From assembly GCA_964348085.1 (NCBI GenBank), contig CAYGBI010000005.1, positions 12,203 to 76,202 of the forward strand: a stretch of DNA of 64,000 bases, in the 5' to 3' direction. Each line of letters starts with the position of its first letter. The stretch's first letter is position 1. The stretch comes from VXYL01 sp964348085 (GTDB lineage: Bacteria; Pseudomonadota; Gammaproteobacteria; Pseudomonadales; Azotimanducaceae). Below the pieces are notes generated by a model that worked only from the letters and a program-made list of their open reading frames with translations, was not told the origin of the DNA and ran no database searches. A program made the position numbers and the translations under genes. Shown here piece by piece: positions 58,018-64,000 of this stretch.

Positions 58018-59454
58018 CTACCGCTCGTTGTCGGAGTCCTCCCTCGTCGCTTCGAGCTCCGTGCGCAAATCCACGACGCGCTGGGCGAGGCCGGCGACGA
58101 GGTAATCGTCTTCCTCGTCCGCCAAACGATGCGCGTAGTCGATGTGCTGAATGGCCATTCGATAGGCGCCGACCAGCGCGAAGTACTCGGCGCGGGCGCG
58201 ATGCACGGCAACGGTATCGCCAGCAAGGCCGGCGGTTTCCGCCAACAGTTCCCAGACGTCGATGTCGTCGCGATTGACCCGTACATGCCGCCATAGCACT
58301 TCCACCGTGTCGGCGTAGCGTTCGGCCCGGTTCAGCGCGAGGGCGTAGAGGAACGTCAACGGCTCGTTGTCCGGGTTGATCGCCAGCTCACGGGCGAGCA
58401 GGGCCAGCGCTTCGTCGACGCGCCCGGCGGCAATCAGCATTTCGGCGAAAGACGCGGTCATCAGCAGGCTGTCCGCGTGCTGCCGACGCAACACCCGGGC
58501 AGCGTCCACAGCGTGCTCGTAGTCGCCGTTGTTCGACAGCGCAACGGCGACGGCGTATTTGTCCGCATCGCCACCGCCTTTGCGGGCCAGCGCTTCCGCC
58601 AGCGCCCGGGCCGGCGACTCGGCGTAGCGAATCTGCGCCCGAGCGCGCATGAACTGGTAGTCCATCGACGGCGGCACCTGCCGTTTCGGGAAGCGTTGCG
58701 CGTGGTTCTTGGCATCCGAGATGCGCGTATCCTCAAGCGGATGGGTGAGCAGGAACTCCGGTGGCTTGTCCACGAACCGGAAGGCGCGCCGCATGCGGTC
58801 GAACATGCGCGCCATGCCGTCGGGGTCGAGCCCGGCGGCCGCCAAGGTGTTGAGGCCGATGCGATCCGCCTCCTGCTCCCGGGCGCGGCTGAAGCGCAAG
58901 CCCCGGTCTTGCGCCAACGCTTGCGTGCTGGCCGCTGCCGCCATCCCGGCTTCGCCGCCGCCGGTGGCCGCCACGACTATCGAAGCGAGCAGGCCGGCGA
59001 GCATCCACGGCGTCATGGCGCGCGCCTCCTCGACGCCGCGCGCGTAGTGCCGCTGACTCAAGTGCGCCAGCTCGTGGGCGATGACGCCGGAGTACTCGCT
59101 CTCGTCTTCCGCATAGAGGAACAACCCCGTGTTGACGCCGACGATGCCGCCCGGCACGGCGAAGGCGTTGATCTGCGGACTATCGATAAGCACGGTTTTG
59201 AGGACCGCTTCGGTCAGGTCGGATTTCTCCGCCAACCGATGGATGTTCAACTGAACGTAGTACTTGAGGATGGGGTCGTCCACGGTAGGCACACTGGCCC
59301 GTATCCGCTTCAACGCCACTTGGGCAAGCTCGCGCTCCGCAGCCGGCGATATGACCGCCGAGGACCCGTCGCCGAGCGACGGCAGATCGGCCGCCGGCGA
59401 GGACCGCGCGACGAGCACGGCCAACACGCATGTGACAAAGCAAAACTTGAGCAT
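58018..59454 (-). CDS. bepA: Periplasmic M48 peptidase with TPR domain, BepA-like
   Basis: A 478-residue protein: signal peptide (MLKFCFVTCVLAVLVARSSP), an M48 domain with IAHELAHLSQRHYARG (zinc HExxH) and EQEADRIGLNTLAAAG (third ligand), and a C-terminal TPR region (AGRVDEALALLARELAINPD). BepA (YfgC) degrades or assists outer-membrane assembly intermediates such as LptD. It converges on nadA. Confidence 0.88.
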   Translation of the reverse strand: MLKFCFVTCVLAVLVARSSPAADLPSLGDGSSAVISPAAERELAQVALKRIRASVPTVDDPILKYYVQLNIHRLAEKSDLTEAVLKTVLIDSPQINAFAVPGGIVGVNTGLFLYAEDESEYSGVIAHELAHLSQRHYARGVEEARAMTPWMLAGLLASIVVAATGGGEAGMAAAASTQALAQDRGLRFSRAREQEADRIGLNTLAAAGLDPDGMARMFDRMRRAFRFVDKPPEFLLTHPLEDTRISDAKNHAQRFPKRQVPPSMDYQFMRARAQIRYAESPARALAEALARKGGGDADKYAVAVALSNNGDYEHAVDAARVLRRQHADSLLMTASFAEMLIAAGRVDEALALLARELAINPDNEPLTFLYALALNRAERYADTVEVLWRHVRVNRDDIDVWELLAETAGLAGDTVAVHRARAEYFALVGAYRMAIQHIDYAHRLADEEDDYLVAGLAQRVVDLRTELEATREDSDNER

Positions 59455-59557
59455 CGACGTTTGCCCTCGGCCTCGCGTCAACGGTAAGCAACGATCATAC
59501 CCACTTAAGACCATCGATCCGCCCAATGTGTCCCTCGCGGTGTGCCATAATCCCGCT

Positions 59558-59794
59558 ATGTCTCGAACAGCCGAGCTGGACGCCACCGGGCTCAACTGCC
59601 CGATGCCGCTATTGAAGGCCAAGCAAGCGTTGAATGCGCTCGTCGCCGGGGACCGGCTGCATGTGGTCGCCACCGACCCGGGCTCGGTGCGTGATTTCCA
59701 AGTGTTTTCCGAGCAAAGCGGCCATGCCCTACTCGACGCGCGGGAAGAAGAAGGGCGTTACTACTATCTGCTGGAAAAGAAGGCGAGAGCGTAA
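59558..59794 (+). CDS. tusA: Sulfur carrier protein TusA
   Basis: A 78-residue protein: LDATGLNCPMPLLKAKQALN with the active Cys of the CPMP motif, then a two-layer fold (DRLHVVATDPGSVRDFQVF). TusA receives sulfur from a cysteine desulfurase for tRNA thiolation and other uses. It diverges from bepA and is followed by a dispersed repeat. Confidence 0.94.
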   Translation: MSRTAELDATGLNCPMPLLKAKQALNALVAGDRLHVVATDPGSVRDFQVFSEQSGHALLDAREEEGRYYYLLEKKARA

Positions 59795-59817
59795 CCGCCT
59801 TCGGCGACGGCCTTGCG

Positions 59818-59935
59818 ACGCTAGCAGTCTGTCGGACTTGGCGGCGTCGGCCGCGAAGTCCGACGGAGTGATAGGGCGGCTTGGGCTGGGGCGAGAGGCG
59901 GCGCCGAACGGCGACGGCTTTCGTGGCGCTAGCAG
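59818..59935 (+). repeat. Two-hairpin dispersed repeat, copy 5
   Basis: The best-preserved copy. The first hairpin has arms GTCGGACTTGGCGGC and GCCGCGAAGTCCGAC (14 of 15 pairs). Then comes GGGCGGCTTGGGCTGGGGC, then the second hairpin from CGAGAGGCGGCGCC to GGCGACGGCTTTCG, and the end GTGGCGCTAGCAG. It lies between tusA and perM. Confidence 0.8.
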
Positions 59936-59971
59936 TAAGCTTCGCCTGACACACGCCGGCCAAGCCTTCGT

Positions 59972-61069
59972 ATGAAGTTCGTTGATGTCATCAGCGGCTG
60001 GATCAACCGCTACTTCGCCAACGAAGAGGCGATCTTCCTCGTCGTCGGCATCGTCGTGGCGATGCTCATCGTCATCACCCTCGGCACGGTGCTCGCGCCA
60101 ATCCTCACCGGCCTCGTATTCGCCTTCCTGCTGCAAGGCGCGGTCACTTGGCTGACTAAGCTCCGCCTGCCGAGGCTGCTCGCCATCTGTTTGGTGGAGT
60201 TGCTGTTTCTCGGTGCGCTGATCGCACTCTTGGTGGGCGTTCTGCCCTTGGTTTGGCGGCAACTCGGCGACTTGGTGAACGCCTTGCCCCGACTTATCGA
60301 GCGGCTGCGGGAGGAGACATCGGCACTATCCACCAACTACCCGGAGTTTTTCTCCGAGGTCGCTTTGAACGAGTGGATCGCCAGATTGAGCCAGCAAGTG
60401 ACGGACCTCGGCGGCACCGTCGTGCAGAGCTTGGTAGTGCAACTACCCAACGTGCTGGCCGTGTTCATCTTCGCCATATTGGCGCCCATCGCACTCTTCT
60501 TTTTCCTCAAGGACAAAGACCGAATGCTCGGCGGCATGAAACGGCTACTGCCGCGCAAGCGCGACTTGCTGGAGCAGATCGGCGCGGTGATGGGCGTGCA
60601 GATGGCCAACTACGTCCGCGGCAAGATCATCGAAATCCTCATCGTCGGCGTCGTCACCTTCGTCACGTTCTCGCTGCTCGACCTGAATTACTCGGCGCTG
60701 TTGGGCTTGATGGTAGGCATCTCCGTGCTGATTCCATATGTTGGCGCGGCGGCGGTGACCATTCCGGTAGCCACCGTGGGCTTGCTGCAATTCGGCTGGA
60801 GCTTGGATTTCCTCATGGTGATGATCGCCTACGCGATCATCCAAGCCTTGGACGGCAACGTGCTGGTGCCGCTGCTGTTTTCCAAGGCCGTCAACCTGCA
60901 CCCCATCTCCATCATCCTCGCCGTACTGGTGTTCGGCGGCATCTGGGGATTCTGGGGAGTCTTCTTCGCCATTCCGCTCGCAACGCTGGTAAAGGCGATC
61001 TACAACGCTTGGCCGAAACTCGAGTCGGGCCAAGACGCTGCGGGGGTGGGGGTGGTGGATTCGAGGTGA
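59972..61069 (+). CDS. perM: AI-2E family membrane protein, PerM-like
   Basis: A 365-residue polytopic membrane protein of the PerM/AI-2E exporter family. Helices include IFLVVGIVVAMLIVITLGTV, LLAICLVELLFLGALIALLV, NVLAVFIFAILAPIALFFFL and ALLGLMVGISVLIPYVGAAA. The conserved end HPISIILAVLVFGGIWGFWG is present. The transport substrate is not established. Its last 110 or so bases are repeated further downstream as part of the direct repeat that flanks the NYN gene. Confidence 0.88.
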   Translation: MKFVDVISGWINRYFANEEAIFLVVGIVVAMLIVITLGTVLAPILTGLVFAFLLQGAVTWLTKLRLPRLLAICLVELLFLGALIALLVGVLPLVWRQLGDLVNALPRLIERLREETSALSTNYPEFFSEVALNEWIARLSQQVTDLGGTVVQSLVVQLPNVLAVFIFAILAPIALFFFLKDKDRMLGGMKRLLPRKRDLLEQIGAVMGVQMANYVRGKIIEILIVGVVTFVTFSLLDLNYSALLGLMVGISVLIPYVGAAAVTIPVATVGLLQFGWSLDFLMVMIAYAIIQALDGNVLVPLLFSKAVNLHPISIILAVLVFGGIWGFWGVFFAIPLATLVKAIYNAWPKLESGQDAAGVGVVDSR

Positions 61070-61256
61070 CGTGAGGAGGTGACGCTGTGCATTGGCTGCT
61101 TTGCGCGTGGGCTTTGGGACGACTGCTACAGATGCCGGCTGAGGGATGCCGCTTGAGAGTGACCGGTCATTCGACGGGTTGATCGACGAAGCTCGCTTGC
61201 GTCCGCTCCGGGCCATCGGGACGTAGGCATGGTGGCGACGCTCTCCCCGAGCCCGA
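60961..61256 (+). repeat. Direct repeat at the perM/defence-island border, copy 1
   Basis: This starts inside the intact 3' end of perM (CTTCTTCGCCATTC), runs through the intergenic region (GACGCTGTGCATTGGCTGCT, GGGCCATCGGGACGTAG) and ends in a broken version of the drmD start (ATGGTGGCGACGCTCTCCCC). It aligns along its whole length with 62115-62408. Confidence 0.8.
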
Positions 61257-61326
61257 GCGTCTCGTTACGGGTCCAGCGGGCGCAGTCACCCGTGGGAATT
61301 AGGGGCCGTGGTTACGGGTCAGGGAT

Positions 61327-61344
61327 CCGGAAAGCACTTTCCGG
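61327..61344 (-). terminator. Perfect hairpin just behind the NYN gene
   Basis: CCGGAAAG-CA-CTTTCCGG is a perfect inverted repeat, five bases after the NYN stop codon on the minus strand. No T-run follows, so it is a weak terminator or an mRNA-stabilising end. Confidence 0.45.
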
Positions 61345-61349
61345 TAAGT

Positions 61350-61979
61350 TCACCACTGCGACGGCTTGCTGAGCTCTATGCCGGGAATCGGGTCCGGCAA
61401 CTGTGAACGTTGCAGCGCGTTCTTCCGGATATGCCTCGTGAAATTGGCGTGCTTCATGAGCTGGCGCGATACCCTGCCGGTCCTAGGTCTAGGTGTCACC
61501 AGCCCGATTGTCTTGCCGTGGTGGTGCCTCACGAGGCGCATCGCCTCGGCGATGTCGCTGTCGTTGCTTGCGACGACCGCACAATCGTAGGCATCCAGCC
61601 ACGCATCATTCAGCAGATGCACCGCGAGATTGACGTCGGAGCCTTTCTCCTCGGTGCGGATCACCTCCACCGTGCGCCGACTTCCGACTGGCTGCGCGAG
61701 CGGCGCCCGGATCCTGTGGCTGAGGAAGTGTCCGAAATACACCTCGACTTCTGGCCGGTAGTGCTGGAGGGCACGGAGATAGACGTCCTGCCTCTGCGGC
61801 TTCGACGGATCGTCAGGGGTAGCCTTCACTTTCGTTGTGAAGTACTTGACCGCCAAGATGTCGTGATGGCGCTGGAGAACTTTCGCGAACAGAGCAGGCA
61901 GGTCCAGCCACTTCCACGCCGTCCCTTTGACTGCTCCGTAGTAGAAGTTGAAGCCGTCGACATAGACGTAGGTGCGCAT
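61350..61979 (-). CDS. NYN/LabA-type (PIN-like) nuclease domain protein
   Basis: A 209-residue NYN-domain protein, expected to cut RNA. The acidic residues of the PIN-like site appear in YVYVDGFNFYYG, EEKGSDVNLAVHLL and VASNDSDIAEAMRLV. The domain fills most of the protein, and a basic C-terminus follows (HIRKNALQRSQLP). It is transcribed opposite to drmD and lies between two copies of a long direct repeat, which marks it as an inserted element of the defence island. It may be a defence or toxin-type RNase; relatives also have housekeeping roles. Confidence 0.82.
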   Translation of the reverse strand: MRTYVYVDGFNFYYGAVKGTAWKWLDLPALFAKVLQRHHDILAVKYFTTKVKATPDDPSKPQRQDVYLRALQHYRPEVEVYFGHFLSHRIRAPLAQPVGSRRTVEVIRTEEKGSDVNLAVHLLNDAWLDAYDCAVVASNDSDIAEAMRLVRHHHGKTIGLVTPRPRTGRVSRQLMKHANFTRHIRKNALQRSQLPDPIPGIELSKPSQW

Positions 61980-61991
61980 CGATGTCTGCCC

Positions 61992-62020
61992 AAAAAAGCA
62001 GGGGCCTCCGAAGAGGCCCC
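61992..62020 (-). terminator. Intrinsic terminator or attenuator in the NYN leader
   Basis: On the minus strand, GGGGCCTC-TTCG-GAGGCCCC forms an eight-pair GC stem with a TTCG tetraloop, followed by TGCTTTTTT. It lies only 13-40 bases before the NYN ATG and downstream of the predicted promoter, so it would interrupt the NYN transcript unless read through. Confidence 0.75.
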
Positions 62021-62058
62021 GCGCCTTGCGGTCGAAACCCCAAGGGGAGTTGACGGCA

Positions 62059-62087
62059 ATCTAAACACTTCAAGCCACGAAGGTCAA
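62059..62087 (-). promoter_or_regulatory. Predicted promoter of the NYN leader
   Basis: On the minus strand there is TTGACC, a spacer of exactly 17 bases and TTAGAT. Transcription would start near 62052, giving a short leader of about 60 bases before the terminator-like hairpin. Confidence 0.55.
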
Positions 62088-62114
62088 GTGAGTAGCAGAA
62101 TCGGCCAAGAACTG

Positions 62115-62408
62115 CTTCTTCGCCATTCTGCTCGCGATGCTGATAAGGCAATTTACAGCGCTTAGCCGAAACCGAATCGGGCCAAGACGCTACCGGGGCG
62201 GGCGTGGTAGATTCGACGTGTGGAGAGGAGGGGGACGCTGTGCATTGGCTGCTTGCGGTTGGTCTATGAAGACGACTGTGCATCGATGCCGGCCAAGGAA
62301 TGTTGCTTGCGAGTGACGAGTCGTTCGACGAATTGACGGACGAAGCCCTCTTGCGTCCTCTCGGGGCCATCGGGACGTAGCATGGCGACGCTCTCTCCCG
62401 AGCCCGGA
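62115..62408 (+). repeat. Direct repeat at the perM/defence-island border, copy 2
   Basis: This contains a decayed copy of the perM 3' end (CTTCTTCGCCATTCTGCTCG ... GAATCGGGCCAAGACGCTAC), the shared intergenic part (GACGCTGTGCATTGGCTGCT), and the intact start of drmD (ATGGCGACGCTCTCTCCCGA). Copy 1 has the intact perM end and copy 2 the intact drmD start. Confidence 0.8.
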
Positions 62409-64000
62409 CGAGTGGCCTTGGTCCGCCAGCGCCGCTACCTCGTCGAGAACGTGACACAGCCGCCGTGTCCCGGTGAAGCCACGCTGGTCGATCTATCCTG
62501 CCTCGACGACGATGCGCAGGGCGAACCGCTGTCGGTGCTGTGGGAGCACGAACTCGACGCCCGCATGCTTGAGGACGATGGCTGGTCCGCCGTCGCCGAC
62601 AAGGACTTCGACGACCCGGCGCTGTTCGCCGCCTACCTTCGTACGCTGTCGTGGAACTGCGTGACGGCGACCGACCCAAACCTCTTCCAAGCGCCCTTCC
62701 GCGCCGGCATCGACATCAACGCCTACCAGCTCGGCCCGCTGAGCAAGGCGCTTCGGCTGCCGCGAGTCAATCTGTTCATCGCCGACGACGTGGGGCTCGG
62801 CAAGACCATCGAGGCCGGTCTCATCGCCCGCGAACTGCTGTTGCGCCGACGCATTGATCGGATCGTGGTCGCCTGCCCTCCCGCGATGCTCGATCAGTGG
62901 CAGGACGAGATGGAAGCCCGTTTCGGCCTCGCATTCACCATTCTCGACCGCGCCTACCTGACCCGAATGCGCCGCGAGCGCGGTTTCTCCGTCAATCCTT
63001 GGACCACCCACTCCCGCTTCCTGATCTCCCATCGCCTGCTTGTCGACGAGACCTACGCCTCGGGCCTGCGCGACTGGCTCGGCGAGTTCGCGCCGCAAAC
63101 CCTCCTGATCCTCGACGAGGCGCACAACGCCGCACCCGCGAGCGGTGCGCGCTACGCCATCGACTCGCAGATCACCCGCGCGATCCGCGACATCGCGCCC
63201 CGTTTCGAACACCGTTTGTTCCTGTCCGCGACGCCGCACAACGGGCATTCGAACAGCTTCTCCGCCCTGCTCGAAATTCTCGACCCCCAGCGATTCTGCC
63301 GCGGGGTGCGCGTGCTCAAGGGGCAACTCGACGAAGTACTGGTGCGGCGGCTCAAGTCCGACATTCGGGAGCTCGAAGGCGGCTTTCCCGTACGCAAGGT
63401 GGTACCGGTCGAAATCGACGGACTGCCGTCCGATGCGCCCGAATTCGTATTGCCGAGATTGCTCGACGCCTACCGGCTGGAGCGGGAGAAGCGACTCCGG
63501 CATGAAACGCGGTCTCGGCAAACTGCCGGCGCATTGGTCATTGGCGGTCTGCAAAAGCGCTTGCTGTCATCCATCGAGGCTTTTGCGAAGACGCTCGCGG
63601 TGCATCGCAAGAGCGTGGAACGTGCGCTGGACCGAGCGACGCAGGCGCCCGTGATTTCGGCCGAACAGCAGGCCGATCTCGAACGGCTGACCGTCAGTGA
63701 AGAGCTGGACGCGGATGATGTCGGCGAGCCCGAGCAAGTCCGCGATGACACGGACCATGACGACCAGTCTGATCCCTCCGAAATCGACCAAGCCGAACTG
63801 ATGACCGCGGCCACGGCGGCATCGACCGACGGGCGGAAAAAAACACGAAAGGCGTTGAAGCGCGAACTCGCTCTCGTCAACGAGATGCGCGAGATCGCCG
63901 AGGCTAGCCGCTACGACGCCGACGTGCGCGTGCGCAAGATCGTTGAGTGGATCGACGCCAAGATGTGCCCGCTGCTGGCAGCGTCTAAGAAAGTACCCCC
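62382..64000 (+). CDS. drmD: DISARM SNF2-type helicase DrmD (partial, N-terminal part)
   Basis: About 540 codons lie in the window with no stop. The start RVALVRQRRYLVENV and VLWEHELDARMLEDDGW fit the DrmD N-terminus. SNF2 motifs follow: Q-motif region FQAPFRAGIDINAYQ, Walker A ADDVGLGKTIEAGLIA, motif II LLILDEAHNAAP, motif III LFLSATPHNGHSNSFSALLE and LVRRLKSDIRELEGGFPVRK. DrmD is the helicase of class 1 DISARM, a restriction-like anti-phage system; its methylase DrmMI and DrmABC should follow outside the window. The ATG at 62382 is the first in frame after an in-frame gap. Family assignment rests on motif order and the N-terminal blocks. Confidence 0.85.
   Translation, partial: MATLSPEPGRVALVRQRRYLVENVTQPPCPGEATLVDLSCLDDDAQGEPLSVLWEHELDARMLEDDGWSAVADKDFDDPALFAAYLRTLSWNCVTATDPNLFQAPFRAGIDINAYQLGPLSKALRLPRVNLFIADDVGLGKTIEAGLIARELLLRRRIDRIVVACPPAMLDQWQDEMEARFGLAFTILDRAYLTRMRRERGFSVNPWTTHSRFLISHRLLVDETYASGLRDWLGEFAPQTLLILDEAHNAAPASGARYAIDSQITRAIRDIAPRFEHRLFLSATPHNGHSNSFSALLEILDPQRFCRGVRVLKGQLDEVLVRRLKSDIRELEGGFPVRKVVPVEIDGLPSDAPEFVLPRLLDAYRLEREKRLRHETRSRQTAGALVIGGLQKRLLSSIEAFAKTLAVHRKSVERALDRATQAPVISAEQQADLERLTVSEELDADDVGEPEQVRDDTDHDDQSDPSEIDQAELMTAATAASTDGRKKTRKALKRELALVNEMREIAEASRYDADVRVRKIVEWIDAKMCPLLAASKKVP

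Noticed and set aside
62382..64000. RapA/HepA or a general SNF2 chromatin-type helicase
   Set aside because: The N-terminal RQRRYLVENV and WEHELDA blocks before the helicase core and the HNGHSNSFSALLE motif fit DrmD better than RapA.

Overview
The window comes from a high-GC proteobacterium, almost certainly a gammaproteobacterium. It carries lineage-typical genes (lolB, acpH, ubiJ, yggX, an ftsN-like SPOR gene) and family-typical gene orders: rpmE/priA/ftsN-like/hslV/hslU, then DUF971-ubiE-ubiJ-ubiB; mutY-yggX; prfA-prmC; rplY-pth-ychF. I cannot name the species. The abundance of exported ankyrin proteins, pseudogenes, IS relics and dispersed palindromes fits a genome with a large, decaying accessory fraction.

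Left part (1-23.9 kb). The two glutamate synthase subunits, normally adjacent, are separated: gltD runs off the left edge (1-475) and gltB lies at 19208-23890, both on the minus strand. About 18.7 kb of accessory DNA lies between them. Its core (about 1.9-17.6 kb, minus strand) is a polymorphic toxin locus. It holds one small Sec-type YD-repeat (Rhs) gene with a metzincin-like C-terminal tip, followed by two displaced C-terminal cassettes carrying different peptidase-like tips: a JAMM/DUF4329-like one and one with a HEDLH motif. Each tip is followed within 13-32 bp by a signal-peptide-bearing repeat protein, either a two-lobed ankyrin protein, a TPR-like protein or a short ankyrin protein. I interpret these as periplasmic immunity proteins. 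There are seven such genes (2 + 3 + 2, one frameshifted) for three toxin tips, plus tip remnants, one IS256-like relic and a truncated cassette at the far end. The cassettes share about 270-370 bp of Rhs sequence that could act as recombination arms. An aldo/keto reductase, a broken Lrp regulator, small membrane coiled-coil proteins and an ABC ATPase fragment complete the island.

Middle part (24-53 kb). This is mostly ordinary chromosome: nudix, cysQ, a YrfG-like phosphatase with hslR, another exported ankyrin protein beside an ISAs1-type relic, pckA, gshA, acpH, an M48 peptidase, rpmE, priA, a SPOR protein, a DUF481 protein, hslVU, the ubiE-ubiJ-ubiB ubiquinone block, a second coiled-coil gene with its duplicated upstream block, mutY-yggX, hisB-hisA (no hisH or hisF beside them), ychF-pth-rplY and tRNA-Gln.

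Right part (53-64 kb). lolB diverges from prfA-prmC-moeB (no hemA between them). Next come divergent gshB and nadA whose start codons overlap in one CATG, then bepA, tusA and a PerM-type membrane protein. The perM 3' end marks the edge of a defence island. A roughly 295 bp imperfect direct repeat flanks an NYN-domain nuclease gene that has a promoter and a terminator-like leader, and then the SNF2 helicase gene drmD of a DISARM system runs off the right edge.

A two-hairpin intergenic repeat occurs at least five times (about 1.8, 19.2, 43.8, 44.7 and 59.8 kb), always beside gene ends.
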